A stretch of DNA of 64,000 nt from Rhodococcus sp. KRD197 (GCF_017168235.1 NZ_JABFAO010000002.1:186001-250000), one strand, 5' to 3'; shown: positions 27,473 through 36,749, numbered from the stretch's first letter. The notes: generated by a model not told the origin, from the letters alone. Numbers and translations are program-made.

Positions 27473-28895
27473 AGCGAATCCAGGAGGCGAGTACGGCTGT
27501 GTCGGCCGATTCATCGGTGCACAGCGCCAGGACCGTGCGGAAGCCCTCGGCGATCGAGGACGTCAGCAACGCCGGATCGGGGACCGCCGCAACGTCGGCG
27601 TTGATGCCGATGCAGCACACGGACGTGTAGGACATCAACGTCACATTGAACGCGGACCCCAAGGTGGGACTGAAGGCGTAGTACCGCTCGATTTCTGCAC
27701 CTGCCATGAAGAGTGGCACAGGCGAGCCCACCACGTTCGACGCGACGAAATCCACGTGCTTGAGCATGTTCCCCAGCGATGTCGCCGGGAGCAGGTTCAA
27801 GGCACCGGCGATCGTGGACGACAGGGGCACCGCGGGTTCGGTGCGCCACGCCTCCACCGTCGTACGGACCCGTCCCATCAATTGGGCCGGATCATCGATA
27901 TCGGTGGGTAATGCGAAGCGCGCCAGCGTAATCCGGTTCCCACCGATCGGATCCTCTTCGGTGCGAAGACTGATCGGCAGCGTGAGCCTCAACGCCGGCG
28001 GTATCTCGGCGCCGTGAGCGCGGTGATAGTGCCGCATCCCGAGAAGAATCGACGCCAGGAATGCGTCGTTGATCGATCCACCTCCCGCTGCCGCTGCCGC
28101 GGTGAGTCCGCTGATCGGTACGTCGAGTGCCGCGTAGTGCCTGCGCGTGCTTCGCTCCGTCATCACCGGCGACATGGTCGAGAACACCGGCCGCGCGAAC
28201 CTGACCGTCGATCCCACGACCGCTGCCGCCTCACGGACCGCGGCTGCCGGGTCCGACCAGAGCTTCCCGGCTCCCCGCACGGCCGAGGACACCGTCCGCC
28301 GGGCCAGTGCACCACCGGTCGCGCGGTACCAGGACAGACTGTCCGCCACGGAGGAGTCGGCCTCGGCCCCTGCGACTGTCGACGGGCGCGGGGTGTCGCC
28401 ACGTGGCGTGCCCTCACGCGTGAAATCCATTATCTCCCTGGCGATCTGCATTCCACCGACGCCATCGGTCAGGGAATGATGAACCTTGATCACGAGAGCA
28501 GCCCGCCCGTCCGCGAGCCCGTCGAGCACGGTGAACTCCCACAATGGGCGGGCCGTGTCGAAGGCCGACATACCAGTGGTCCGGGCGAAATCCAGGACGC
28601 CGTCCCACCCGTCGCGGTCGGGCAACGTGAATCTCCGCAGATGCCAGCCGAGGTCGAAGTCGGGGTCGTCCACCCAGTGCGGCGGAACCGCGCCGAGCCG
28701 ATCGATGACCACCTTGCGCCGGAAGATCGGGACCACGTCGACGCCACGCCGCATCATCCGGACGAACCGGGACCAATCGGGGCTCCGGTCGAGCACTGCC
28801 ACTGCGACGATCGTCGAGCGCAGGACCGGATCCGCCTCCATCCTCCAGGACATGAAATCCGTCTGCGCCATGTATCGCGGCTTCGCCTTCGTCAT
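27471..28895 (-). CDS. Wax ester synthase/diacylglycerol acyltransferase (WS/DGAT)
   Basis: A 474-residue acyltransferase. The catalytic motif HHSLTDG lies at residues 139-145, and the later PLWEFTVLDGLADGRAAL and C-terminal NVVGSPVPLFMAG segments are family hallmarks. These enzymes join acyl-CoA to fatty alcohols or diacylglycerol, making wax esters or triacylglycerol, and Rhodococcus usually has many copies. The start at 28895 gives MTKAKPRYMAQTDFMSWRME, which matches the usual N-terminus. It leads the three-gene set in the island, so it may esterify a product of the KAS III-like pair. Confidence 0.92.
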   Translation of the reverse strand: MTKAKPRYMAQTDFMSWRMEADPVLRSTIVAVAVLDRSPDWSRFVRMMRRGVDVVPIFRRKVVIDRLGAVPPHWVDDPDFDLGWHLRRFTLPDRDGWDGVLDFARTTGMSAFDTARPLWEFTVLDGLADGRAALVIKVHHSLTDGVGGMQIAREIMDFTREGTPRGDTPRPSTVAGAEADSSVADSLSWYRATGGALARRTVSSAVRGAGKLWSDPAAAVREAAAVVGSTVRFARPVFSTMSPVMTERSTRRHYAALDVPISGLTAAAAAGGGSINDAFLASILLGMRHYHRAHGAEIPPALRLTLPISLRTEEDPIGGNRITLARFALPTDIDDPAQLMGRVRTTVEAWRTEPAVPLSSTIAGALNLLPATSLGNMLKHVDFVASNVVGSPVPLFMAGAEIERYYAFSPTLGSAFNVTLMSYTSVCCIGINADVAAVPDPALLTSSIAEGFRTVLALCTDESADTAVLASWIR

Positions 28896-29145
28896 ATCCG
28901 ATCCATTTCCCGTGCCTGCAGGGCGGCCGTCGCTCGCGGCCGGGTGCCGCCGCAGTCGAACTGCAGCACCTGCATTTCTACATCGGCATCACGTGCATCG
29001 GTGGAAGAATTCCCATCTCCTGTAGCCACAGGATGAACAGGTGAAGTTCGCTCAGCGGGCCAAAGTGGCCAAAGGCCCGACACCTGGCGGCGTAGACGGC
29101 CGATGCTGGACGTACCGATGCCGGAGCTCGGTGTCCGGACGAAAG
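28896..29145. other. Region upstream of WS/DGAT, right flank of the island
   Basis: This stretch should hold the promoter of the WS/DGAT-KAS III set. A minus-strand frame (about 28978-29166, MSLLRKDLSS...) crosses it with no recognised domain. The repeat GGCCAAAGTGGCCAAAGGCC near 29055 is a short inverted and direct repeat. No confident gene was found. Confidence 0.4.
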
Positions 29146-29408
29146 GTCTTTTCGCAAGAGTGACATATTTACCAGTTCGCATGCTGAACCCGCACAGAAC
29201 TTGAAAATTTGACGGTTCCATACTCAGCGGTCTCTATGCTCTAGGCTCTCTCGCAATGCGGTAATACGGGGGGGAGCCGTTTGCGTATGGGGGCAGTCGC
29301 ATGGGGACAGTAGGTACGGACGGCGGCGCTGGGGGCTTGCTCGGTGAGCGCTCCGACGTCGAGTTGTTGACCGCGCACGTCGCCGGGGAGCCGCATGCGT
29401 TCACCACG
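29146..29408. repeat. Right copy of the murJ-sigM junction
   Basis: It begins with a remnant of the murJ 3' end (GTCTTTTCGCAAGAGTGA, compare the real end GTCTTTTCGCAACAGTGA) and continues through the spacer into the intact sigM start. The matching blocks are 29146-29222 and 29363-29408. It marks the right edge of the island. Confidence 0.75.
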
Positions 29409-29894
29409 CTCGTTCATCGGCATCACGAGCATCTGTGGATGACCGCACGCCGCACCAGCTACACGGCCGAGGACGCGGCCGATGCGCTGCAGGAAGCACT
29501 GCTGTCGGCGCATCGCACAGCGGCATCCTTTCGCGCCGATGCTGCTGTCCGAAGTTGGATGCACAAGATCGTGGTGAACGCGTGCCTCGACCGCATCCGG
29601 CGCAACCGGTCCAGGCCCACCACACCCCTTCCGGACGGTGACTCCTTCGATCTCGCCGATGCGCGCGATTCGATGGCCGATGTCGAGACCTCCATCGAGG
29701 TCCACACCGCGTTGATGTCCCTGGCCCCCGACCAGCGAGCTGCCGTGGTGGCGGTCGACATGGAGGGCTACTCGGTGGCCGATGCAGCCCGATTGCTCGG
29801 CGTCCCGGCGGGCACCGTCAAGAGTCGTTGCGCGCGCGGACGGTTGAAACTGGCGATCCGATTGCAGTTTCTGCGCGAGGACGGGAACCGATAG
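29301..29894 (+). CDS. sigM: ECF sigma factor SigM
   Basis: A 197-residue extracytoplasmic-function sigma factor. Region 2 is ALVHRHHEHLW-like (TTLVHRHHEHLWMTARRTSY) with DAADALQEALL, and region 4 is SVADAARLLGVPAGTVKSRC. The position before an anti-sigma gene and trxB matches SigM of mycobacteria (Rv3911). The ATG at 29301 is preferred. An ATG at 29287 runs into a stop. In the ancestral layout it would directly follow murJ, but the inserted island now lies between them. Confidence 0.92.
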   Translation: MGTVGTDGGAGGLLGERSDVELLTAHVAGEPHAFTTLVHRHHEHLWMTARRTSYTAEDAADALQEALLSAHRTAASFRADAAVRSWMHKIVVNACLDRIRRNRSRPTTPLPDGDSFDLADARDSMADVETSIEVHTALMSLAPDQRAAVVAVDMEGYSVADAARLLGVPAGTVKSRCARGRLKLAIRLQFLREDGNR

Positions 29895-29951
29895 GACACT
29901 CGCCGCGTCTTACCATGTGTAGGAGGGACTTCGCACGGAGAGGAGACCGGC

Positions 29952-30710
29952 ATGGCTGTCCACCGCACCGAGCCTCTACCCGAAGCGCCGTACTCGCTGG
30001 ACCTTCTCGCAGATCTGCACGCGGGCGTCCTCTCCGAATCCGTCAGTGAACGCCTCTGGCCACTGGTTCGCCAGGATGACGCGGCGATGACCGTCATCAC
30101 AGCACTCGACGAGGTCTCTGCCCACCTTCGCGATTTCGGAACTGACCATACGGTCGGTGAACCTATACCTCCCCAGGTTGCCGAGAAGATCGATCGAGCA
30201 CTCGAGGATGCCACTGGCGCACCGACCGCTCCAGCCGAGGCCCCCACCGCCGTCACCACCCTCTCCTCGCGGCGCCGACCACGCGCCGCGATCGTGGTCG
30301 GTCTCGCAGCAACAGTCGTCCTTGCCATCGCGGTCACCACCGCCATCCTGATGCCGTCCTCCGGTGAGAACTCTTCCGAGACAATCGCCGACGGGTTGGT
30401 AGTCGATCCCGATTCCACCCTGGTCGTCGACTCGAGCGATATCGACGCGTCCTTCGCCTACCGGATCATGGCCGACCGCGACACGGTTCCCCTGCTGGGG
30501 TCGGAGGCTCTCGCGGATTGTCTCGCAGCCAACGGGTTCGGCGCTTCGTCCACAGTGCTCGGTGCGGCCCCGGTGGAATTGGACGGTCGCCAAGCGGTGG
30601 TGTTGGTGCTGCCGCAGAACTCCGCGACCCCAGGTTTGACGCTGCTTGCCGTCGGCCCCGATTGCGGCGTCGACAATCCAGCGACCCTGCTGCGGCGCGA
30701 CCTCGACTGA
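29952..30710 (+). CDS. Anti-sigma-M factor, single-pass membrane protein
   Basis: A 252-residue protein with a cytoplasmic N-terminal part of about 115 residues ([20 protein letters not shown]), one membrane helix near 116-138 ([20 protein letters not shown]) and an extracytoplasmic C-terminal part. Layout and position match the anti-SigM factor Rv3912. It should hold SigM inactive at the membrane until a signal is received. The gene is 57 bp from the sigM stop, so the two form one unit. A classical HxxxCxxC zinc motif is not seen. Confidence 0.87.
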   Translation: MAVHRTEPLPEAPYSLDLLADLHAGVLSESVSERLWPLVRQDDAAMTVITALDEVSAHLRDFGTDHTVGEPIPPQVAEKIDRALEDATGAPTAPAEAPTAVTTLSSRRRPRAAIVVGLAATVVLAIAVTTAILMPSSGENSSETIADGLVVDPDSTLVVDSSDIDASFAYRIMADRDTVPLLGSEALADCLAANGFGASSTVLGAAPVELDGRQAVVLVLPQNSATPGLTLLAVGPDCGVDNPATLLRRDLD

Positions 30711-30756
30711 GCCCTCCGCGCGCGACCGGTCGGACCTGCCACAGCCCTCGCCGAAC

Positions 30757-30786
30757 GGGAACAACAGCCCTTACCCTTGTGTTGTC
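30757..30786 (+). promoter_or_regulatory. Candidate SigH/SigR-type promoter of trxBA
   Basis: GGGAAC (30757) and GTTGTC (30781) are spaced by 18 bp, matching the GGAA(T/C)-N18-GTT pattern of oxidative-stress sigma factors SigH (mycobacteria) and SigR (Streptomyces), whose best-known targets include thioredoxin genes. Transcription would begin just downstream of 30787, so the nearby ATG there is an unlikely start. Confidence 0.55.
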
Positions 30787-30855
30787 ATGGATGTCCTCGG
30801 CAGACTCTTCTCGCCGCCGCAGGCGCCACGGAAGAACATCAATCGGAAGGTCCGC

Positions 30856-31845
30856 ATGACTACGCCCAAGGTTCACGATCTCATCATCGTCGGCTCGGGA
30901 CCCGCAGGTTACACCGCAGGCGTCTACTCGGCTCGGGCAGAACTCGAACCCCTGTTGTTCGAGGGCACACAGTTCGGCGGTGCCCTGATGACCACCACCG
31001 AGGTAGAGAACTTCCCCGGCTTCCGTGAAGGCATCATGGGACCGGACCTCATGGAGCAGATGCGTGAGCAGGCCAAACGTTTCGGTGCCGACATTCGCAC
31101 CGAGGATGTGGAAGAGCTGGACCTGCGCGGTGACATCAAGACCGTCTCCGCCAACGGTCAGACGTACCAGGCCAAAGCAGTCATCCTCGCTATGGGTGCA
31201 GCTGCGCGATACCTCGGCATTCCCGGTGAGGAAAAGTTGCTGGGACGAGGCGTCAGCGCCTGCGCGACATGCGATGGCTTCTTCTTCCGCGACCAGGACA
31301 TCGCCGTCATCGGCGGCGGCGACTCGGCCATGGAAGAGGCGACCTTCCTGACACGGTTCGCCCGCAGCGTCACGGTCATTCACCGCCGCAACGAGTTCCG
31401 CGCGTCGCGCATCATGCTCGAGCGCGCGAAGAACAACGACAAGATCACCTTCCTGACCAACACCAAGGTCAACGAAGTGCTCGGCGACACCTCCGTCACC
31501 GGGTTGACGCTCGAAGACGCGATCACCGGAGAGACGAGAACTCTCGACGTAACCGGAATGTTCGTTGCCATCGGCCACGATCCGCGCAGCGAGTTGGTGA
31601 AGGGACAGGTCGATCTCGACGAGGACGGTTACGTCAAGGTTGCTTCCCCTTCGTCCGCAACGTCGATACCCGGCGTGTTCGCCGCCGGCGATCTCGTCGA
31701 CCACGTCTACCAGCAGGCGATTACCGCAGCTGGTACCGGATGTACCGCGTCCATCGACGCTGAGCGCTGGCTGGCCGAGCAGGGCGACATCACCAGCAAC
31801 ACGCTCGAGCATGCCGATCAACCTGTCGACGCCGTCACGGCCTGA
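30856..31845 (+). CDS. trxB: Thioredoxin reductase
   Basis: A 329-residue flavoenzyme that uses NADPH to reduce thioredoxin in the cytoplasm. FAD motif [10 protein letters not shown] is at 13-22, the redox-active CATC at 136-139, the NADPH motif [10 protein letters not shown] follows, and [10 protein letters not shown] is near the C-terminus. The start at ATG 30856 has GGAAGG five bases upstream. A longer in-frame start at 30787 lies beside the likely promoter and is rejected. trxA follows 50 bp downstream. Confidence 0.96.
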   Translation: MTTPKVHDLIIVGSGPAGYTAGVYSARAELEPLLFEGTQFGGALMTTTEVENFPGFREGIMGPDLMEQMREQAKRFGADIRTEDVEELDLRGDIKTVSANGQTYQAKAVILAMGAAARYLGIPGEEKLLGRGVSACATCDGFFFRDQDIAVIGGGDSAMEEATFLTRFARSVTVIHRRNEFRASRIMLERAKNNDKITFLTNTKVNEVLGDTSVTGLTLEDAITGETRTLDVTGMFVAIGHDPRSELVKGQVDLDEDGYVKVASPSSATSIPGVFAAGDLVDHVYQQAITAAGTGCTASIDAERWLAEQGDITSNTLEHADQPVDAVTA

Positions 31846-31895
31846 CCGAATACCCCACCGAGTTCACACTTCGTTTCAGATCTAGAGGAGAACCC

Positions 31896-32228
31896 ATGTC
31901 CGATGACAAGAAGACCGTCACCATCACCGATGCATCTTTCGCCGACGATGTCCTGACCAGCGAGAAGCCAGTCCTCGTCGACTTCTGGGCCACCTGGTGC
32001 GGCCCGTGCAAGATGGTCGCCCCTGTGCTCGAGGAGATCGCGGCCGAGCACGCCGACAAGCTGACCGTCGCCAAGCTCGATATCGACGCGAACCCTCAGT
32101 CTGCTCGAGATTTCAAGGTGATGTCCATTCCCACGATGATCCTCTTCCAGGGTGGCAAGCCTGTGAAGCAGATCGTCGGAGCCAAAGGCAAGGCCGCGCT
32201 GCTCAAGGACCTCGACTCCGTATTGTGA
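31896..32228 (+). CDS. trxA: Thioredoxin
   Basis: A 110-residue cytoplasmic thioredoxin with active site WCGPC at residues 34-38 in the frame DFWATWCGPCKM, and the conserved cis-proline region SIPTMILF. It reduces protein disulfides and supplies ribonucleotide reductase and peroxiredoxins. RBS GAGGAGA lies before the ATG. It forms an operon with trxB, closed by a strong hairpin about 75 bp after the stop. Confidence 0.96.
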   Translation: MSDDKKTVTITDASFADDVLTSEKPVLVDFWATWCGPCKMVAPVLEEIAAEHADKLTVAKLDIDANPQSARDFKVMSIPTMILFQGGKPVKQIVGAKGKAALLKDLDSVL

Positions 32229-32303
32229 CGTGATCGCGCCAGGACTGTGGCCCACCGCTCGAGCGCGTGGATTGCGGTCCTGACGGTATTTTCTGCGACA
32301 ATG

Positions 32304-32338
32304 ATCCGATGTGCCGACACAGGGTCGGCACATCGGAT
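32304..32338 (+). terminator. Terminator of the trxBA operon
   Basis: ATCCGATGTGCCGAC pairs perfectly over 15 bp with GTCGGCACATCGGAT around a 5-base loop (ACAGG), followed by TTTG. It lies 75 bp after trxA and before cwlM. Confidence 0.75.
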
Positions 32339-32438
32339 TTGTGATCGACGCTTGGTTTCCGGTGGTGAGCAGGACTGCCGCACCCGGTTGGCTAGAGTCG
32401 ATTCAGATTTCGTTCATTCTTGCGAGAGGCTTCGAGGT

Positions 32439-33635
32439 ATGCACCGACTCAGTCACGGCGATTCCGGTCCCGCCGTCGCGGAGGTTCGGAGCACTCTCCT
32501 CTCACTCGGCTTCCTTCCCGACGATGCTCAGGACCGTGACACCGCGGGCGATCCCCTTCACTGGAGCGCTCCGGCATCTGACTACGACTCCGCCCTCGAC
32601 GGCGCTGTCCGAGCATTCCAACAGCACCGCGGGTTGCTCGTCGACGGAATTGTCGGGCCGGCGACCTATCGGTCACTGAACGAAGCGTCCTACCGACTCG
32701 GTGCCCGCACCCTGATCTACCAGCTTTCGGCGCCGCTCTACGGCGACGATGTCGCGACACTGCAAACCCGTCTGCAGGATCTCGGTTTCTACAGCGAGCG
32801 CGTCGACGGCTATTTCGGGCCGAAGACCCACGAAGGACTGTCGTCCTTCCAACGCGAGATCGGCCTGTCGCCGGACGGTATCTGTGGCCCGGCAACCTTG
32901 CGCTCACTCGATTTGCTCGGCGCGCGAGTGACCGGTGGATCACCGCACGCCATCAGCGAGGAAGAACTGGTCCGCCAGTCGGGTCCTCAGCTGACCGGCA
33001 AGCGTATCGTGATCGATCCCGACCTGGGCGGCGCTGACACAGGACGGATCGTCGACGGAATCTATGGGCGGATCGCCGAGGCCGAGATCCTGTGGGATGT
33101 CGCCAGCCGACTCGAGGGTCGGATGGCAGCCACCGGAATGGAAACCTTTCTCTCTCGAGCGCGCGGCACCAACCCAAGTGTCGCCGAACGCGCCGAGACC
33201 TCCAACGCATTCAATGCTGATCTGATGATCTCCCTGCGTTGCGCTTCGAGCACCAGCCCTGCAGCAAACGGTGTGGCCAGCTTCCACTTCGGTAACTCAC
33301 ACGGGTCGACGTCGCTGATCGGCCAGGTTCTGACGGGATATGTGCAGCGTGAGATCGTTGCCCGCACACCGCTACTCGACTGCCGAAGCCACGGTCGGAC
33401 GTGGGATCTGTTGCGCCTGACCGACATGCCGACGGTTCAGATAGACCTCGGATACCTCACCAACGCCTCCGACGTCGAGGTCTTGAGCGACCCACGTTCA
33501 CGTGACGTGATCGCCGAGGCCATACTCGTCTCGGTCAAGCGTCTGTATCTCCTCGGCCAGGATGATCAACCGACCGGCACCTTCACCTTCGCGGAGCTCC
33601 TCGCAGAGGAGTTGGCCGCCGCGGACCGCGGCTGA
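32439..33635 (+). CDS. cwlM: CwlM, amidase-like activator of peptidoglycan synthesis
   Basis: A 398-residue protein without signal peptide. Two peptidoglycan-binding (PG_binding_1) repeats lie at about 8-80 and 100-158, then an Amidase_3 fold from about 188. Zinc ligands of active amidases are degenerate: the usual GHGG-type site reads IDPDLGG (192-198) and the SxHAN-type site reads SLRCASS. This fits mycobacterial CwlM, a cytoplasmic activator of MurA. The C-terminal TGTFTFAELL segment contains threonines at the place where CwlM is phosphorylated by PknB in mycobacteria. ATG at 32439 gives the usual N-terminus. Confidence 0.92.
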   Translation: MHRLSHGDSGPAVAEVRSTLLSLGFLPDDAQDRDTAGDPLHWSAPASDYDSALDGAVRAFQQHRGLLVDGIVGPATYRSLNEASYRLGARTLIYQLSAPLYGDDVATLQTRLQDLGFYSERVDGYFGPKTHEGLSSFQREIGLSPDGICGPATLRSLDLLGARVTGGSPHAISEEELVRQSGPQLTGKRIVIDPDLGGADTGRIVDGIYGRIAEAEILWDVASRLEGRMAATGMETFLSRARGTNPSVAERAETSNAFNADLMISLRCASSTSPAANGVASFHFGNSHGSTSLIGQVLTGYVQREIVARTPLLDCRSHGRTWDLLRLTDMPTVQIDLGYLTNASDVEVLSDPRSRDVIAEAILVSVKRLYLLGQDDQPTGTFTFAELLAEELAAADRG

Positions 33636-33654
33636 GTTCAACTCGCAGCACCGG

Positions 33655-34380
33655 CTATCGCGGGACTCGAGCTCCGTACGCCGTTGTGCTCGACGAGGAC
33701 ACGCTGACGGTGTCCTTCTGCTCGATGTCGAGCATCGACAGGCTCGCCGCGATCAGCAGCTGTTCGAGCGCTGATTCCACGTCCTCTTTCCACCCGTGAT
33801 CGCGATCCAACTCGAGCCGCAGCCGTGGGTAGCGGTGATGGGGTGCCACTACTTCGAACCCGGCCTTCTCGAGGAAATCGGCGTCGATCATGCACGTGGC
33901 GTCCGAACACCTCATCGAGGCACTCGCACGCGGACCGTCTGTCTCGTCTTCCGCTGTACGCCGGATTCCGAATGCCTCGAGGGCGCGTACACCTCGATTC
34001 ACAAGATCGCTGACGACCGCGGCGATCAGTGATGCCGAGTGCGCGTCGCGGTCGGTGTCGGTCTCGATGCGCAATGTCGTCAACAGCACTGCATCCGGAC
34101 TGACGGGAGAGGTGGGGAACGTCGCTGCTCTCGGTACTGCACTCGGTGGGGCATACAGGGCGCACCCGATGCTCTCGCCGCCGTCCGTCAACAACTGTCC
34201 GCATGATCCCCATTCGAGCATGATCATCGACAACCATGCCTCGTTCTCGAACTCGAGATCCAACGGAGACCCGTCCGCTTTGTCGGTCGCCGGATCGAGT
34301 ACCCAGAACCGGCATCGGCGAGTGTGGCTGGGTAACCGATCGAACGAGTCCAACGTGACTCCGGTGACAAGCGTCGACAC
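33655..34380 (-). CDS. GNAT-like protein (Rv3916c homolog by position)
   Basis: A 241-residue soluble protein. The layout, with APPSAVPRAATFPTSPVSPDAVLL followed by TLRIETDTDRDAHSASLIAAV, suggests a GNAT acetyltransferase-like fold. No specific catalytic residue can be assigned. It lies between cwlM and parB as Rv3916c does in M. tuberculosis. The GTG start at 34380 has GAGG six bases upstream. It follows the small upstream frame by 3 bp. Confidence 0.75.
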   Translation of the reverse strand: MSTLVTGVTLDSFDRLPSHTRRCRFWVLDPATDKADGSPLDLEFENEAWLSMIMLEWGSCGQLLTDGGESIGCALYAPPSAVPRAATFPTSPVSPDAVLLTTLRIETDTDRDAHSASLIAAVVSDLVNRGVRALEAFGIRRTAEDETDGPRASASMRCSDATCMIDADFLEKAGFEVVAPHHRYPRLRLELDRDHGWKEDVESALEQLLIAASLSMLDIEQKDTVSVSSSSTTAYGARVPR

Positions 34381-34383
34381 TGG

Positions 34384-34521
34384 TTACCTCAGCCTCCATA
34401 CCCCGACAATTTCGGCCTCCGTGAGTGCCGGAAACCCGACCGCACCGCCACAGACTAAGCCACGGATACGTTCCGCGGCATGCCGAACACCACGAGACTC
34501 GAAAGTGCTGGTGTTCAACAT
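34384..34521 (-). CDS. Small conserved-looking ORF before the GNAT gene
   Basis: A 45-residue product from ATG 34521 (MLNTSTFESRGVRHAAERIR...), or 62 residues from a GTG at 34572. No domain is recognised. It ends 3 bp before the start of the GNAT-like gene, and the GNAT ribosome site overlaps its end, so it may be translationally coupled. Codon use is GC-rich and plausible, but the size leaves doubt. Confidence 0.4.
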   Translation of the reverse strand: MLNTSTFESRGVRHAAERIRGLVCGGAVGFPALTEAEIVGVWRLR

Positions 34522-34615
34522 ATTTCGGCCCCATTCTGATCTTTGATCCAATAGATCCTGAACATATGTCACAGTGACGTAAATGCCGCGTATGGCGGTG
34601 CCTGAAATTTCGCGG

Positions 34616-35668
34616 CTATTTTTTCTTCTGGTCTTCCATCATCTCGACGATCCTCTGGAGATCGTCCACCGACCCGAACTCGACAACAATCTTGCCCTTC
34701 TTCTTGCCCAGGCTCACCGTCACACGGGTGTCGAACGAATCGGACAGCCTGTCGGCGACATCCTGAAGCCCCGGCATCTGTATCGGCTTGCGGCGAGGGG
34801 CTGGCGGGTGCGTCGTATCGTCATTGCGGTTGGCCAACGTCACAGCTTCCTCGGTGGCACGCACCGACAAGCCCTCGGCCACGATCCGAGCCGCCAAATG
34901 CTCCTGAGCCTCCGACCCGGCGTCGAGGGACAGCAGTGCACGAGCGTGACCCGCCGACAGAACGCCGGCTGCCACACGACGCTGCACGGGAATCGGCAGC
35001 TTCAGCAAGCGAATCATATTGGTCACGACCGGACGTGACCGTCCGATCTTCAGCGCAAGTTCCTCATGGGTCACGTCGAACTCTTCGAGCAACTGTTGAT
35101 ACGCCGCTGCCTCTTCCAAAGGGTTGAGTTGCACCCGATGGATGTTCTCGAGAAGCGCGTCTCGCAACATGGCATCGTCAGCGGTTTCCCGGATGATGGC
35201 CGGGATCGACTCGAGGCCGGCTTCCTGACTGGCGCGCCAGCGGCGTTCGCCCATCACCAACTCGTACGTTCCGCCCTCGACGGAGCGGACGACGATCGGT
35301 TGCATCAAGCCGAACTCACGGATCGAGTGGACGAGTTCCGCCAAGGACTCTTCGTCGAAAACAGTTCGTGGTTGCTTGGGGTTGGGGTGAATCAGCGAGG
35401 GCGGGATCTCTCGATACACCGCGCCGGCAGGGGAGAGGTCTTCGTCGGAGCTTCGTACTGGGGGAGCGGGCGTGGGGGCCGAGGCGGTCTTGTCACCTGA
35501 GGAGCCGGCAGGCCGAGTCAGGTCTGGGGCTCTACCCGCGGACCCCGAAGTATCCCGGCCGATGACGACATCTGCTGCCGCATTGCCGAGCCTGGGACCT
35601 GCTTCCGGTCCCGTCGGAATGAGTGCGGCGAGCCCTCGGCCGAGGCCACCCTTGCGTGTCTGACTCAT
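34616..35668 (-). CDS. parB: Chromosome partitioning protein ParB
   Basis: A 350-residue CTP-dependent DNA clamp that loads at parS. It has the ParB N-terminal box with GERRWRA, a helix-turn-helix ([26 protein letters not shown]) and a C-terminal dimerisation part. It works with ParA in origin segregation, and with Wag31/SMC in this group. The gene overlaps parA by 4 bp (ATGA), so ParB is made from the parAB mRNA. Six parS sites lie within 1.5 kb beside it. Confidence 0.96.
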   Translation of the reverse strand: MSQTRKGGLGRGLAALIPTGPEAGPRLGNAAADVVIGRDTSGSAGRAPDLTRPAGSSGDKTASAPTPAPPVRSSDEDLSPAGAVYREIPPSLIHPNPKQPRTVFDEESLAELVHSIREFGLMQPIVVRSVEGGTYELVMGERRWRASQEAGLESIPAIIRETADDAMLRDALLENIHRVQLNPLEEAAAYQQLLEEFDVTHEELALKIGRSRPVVTNMIRLLKLPIPVQRRVAAGVLSAGHARALLSLDAGSEAQEHLAARIVAEGLSVRATEEAVTLANRNDDTTHPPAPRRKPIQMPGLQDVADRLSDSFDTRVTVSLGKKKGKIVVEFGSVDDLQRIVEMMEDQKKK

Positions 35669-36690
35669 CTGTTCTTGCGCTCCTGCGTTGTCTGCGGTGC
35701 CATGTTTGCGGACCGCGCTGCCAGCTCTCGACCTGCATCCAGGTAGCTCATTGCGCCACGAGAACCGGGGTCGTAATCGATCACGGTCATTCCGTAGCCC
35801 GGCGCCTCGGATACTTTGACGCTGCGCGGAATCACCGCACGCAATACGGCATCACCGAAGTGTTTACGAACCTCCTCGGCAACCTGGTCGGCGAGCTTGG
35901 TACGTCCGTCGTACATCGTGAGTATCACTGTGGAGACATGCAGCGACGGATTCAGGTGCGACTGGACTAGCTCGATATTCCGCAGAAGCTGACCCACGCC
36001 CTCGAGGGCGTAGTACTCACACTGAATCGGGATCAATACCTCGGTCGCGGCAACCAGCGCGTTGACGGTGAGAAGCCCCAGGGACGGAGGACAGTCGATC
36101 AGGACGAAGTCCACGTCGATCTCCGCAAGATCGGCCAGCGCAGTCTTGAGCCGACCTTCACGTGCCACCATCGACACCAGTTCGATCTCTGCTCCGGCGA
36201 GGTCGATGGTTGCTGGGATGCAGAGCAAACGTTCACTGTGGGGACTCTGTTGTATCGCCTCGGTCGCGCTGACTTCGCCGATGAGGACCTCATAGCTCGA
36301 CGGAACCCCTGAGTGATGCTCGACGCCCAATGCAGTGCTGGCGTTGCCCTGAGGGTCGAGGTCCACGACGAGGACGGTGAGTCCCTGTATCGCGAGTGCG
36401 GCAGCGAGATTGACCGCTGTGGTCGTCTTGCCGACTCCGCCCTTCTGGTTGGCGATGGTCAACATCCGACGCTGCGCGGGCTTGGGGAGTGTCACGCTCC
36501 CTGGGTGCAGAATTTGACTTGCGCGCTGTGCGGCTGCACCGATTGGAGTGTCATCGGAAGAGATGCTGCTGTATTCGCCGAAACCAGAGCCACCCGTCGT
36601 CTTCGCTTCGGGACCACGGGTAGCTCGGCGCGCACCCTCGGTCGATTGCTCTGTTTCACGTGAAACAGTTGGATCGGATCCACCCGACAT
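35665..36690 (-). CDS. parA: Chromosome partitioning ATPase ParA
   Basis: A 341-residue ATPase with the deviant Walker A motif KGGVGKTT at 83-90 and DCPPSLG as Walker B region. An N-terminal extension of about 75 residues is unordered-looking. A perfect parS site is embedded in codons 8-13 (around VSRET), so the protein and the ParB-binding site share bases. It is the first gene of parAB on the minus strand, with rsmG upstream. Confidence 0.96.
   Translation of the reverse strand: MSGGSDPTVSRETEQSTEGARRATRGPEAKTTGGSGFGEYSSISSDDTPIGAAAQRASQILHPGSVTLPKPAQRRMLTIANQKGGVGKTTTAVNLAAALAIQGLTVLVVDLDPQGNASTALGVEHHSGVPSSYEVLIGEVSATEAIQQSPHSERLLCIPATIDLAGAEIELVSMVAREGRLKTALADLAEIDVDFVLIDCPPSLGLLTVNALVAATEVLIPIQCEYYALEGVGQLLRNIELVQSHLNPSLHVSTVILTMYDGRTKLADQVAEEVRKHFGDAVLRAVIPRSVKVSEAPGYGMTVIDYDPGSRGAMSYLDAGRELAARSANMAPQTTQERKNR
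36652..36667. promoter_or_regulatory. parS site 1 (inside parA)
   Basis: Perfect TGTTTCACGTGAAACA, the canonical ParB-binding palindrome, located within the first codons of parA. Confidence 0.93.
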
Positions 36691-36749
36691 ACGTGCTCCT
36701 CAATACGGAACTGGGTTGTTGAACAAGAACTGGATTGAAACAGATGGGT

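Noticed and set aside
24897..29300. A transposon as the cause of the murJ-sigM island
   Set aside because: No transposase, integrase or terminal inverted repeats were found. The flanking copies are of host gene sequence, which fits recombination better.
30787..30855. An upstream ATG that would extend trxB by 23 codons
   Set aside because: It coincides with the end of the likely SigH/SigR-type promoter, and the downstream ATG has a well-placed GGAAGG and the normal family N-terminus.
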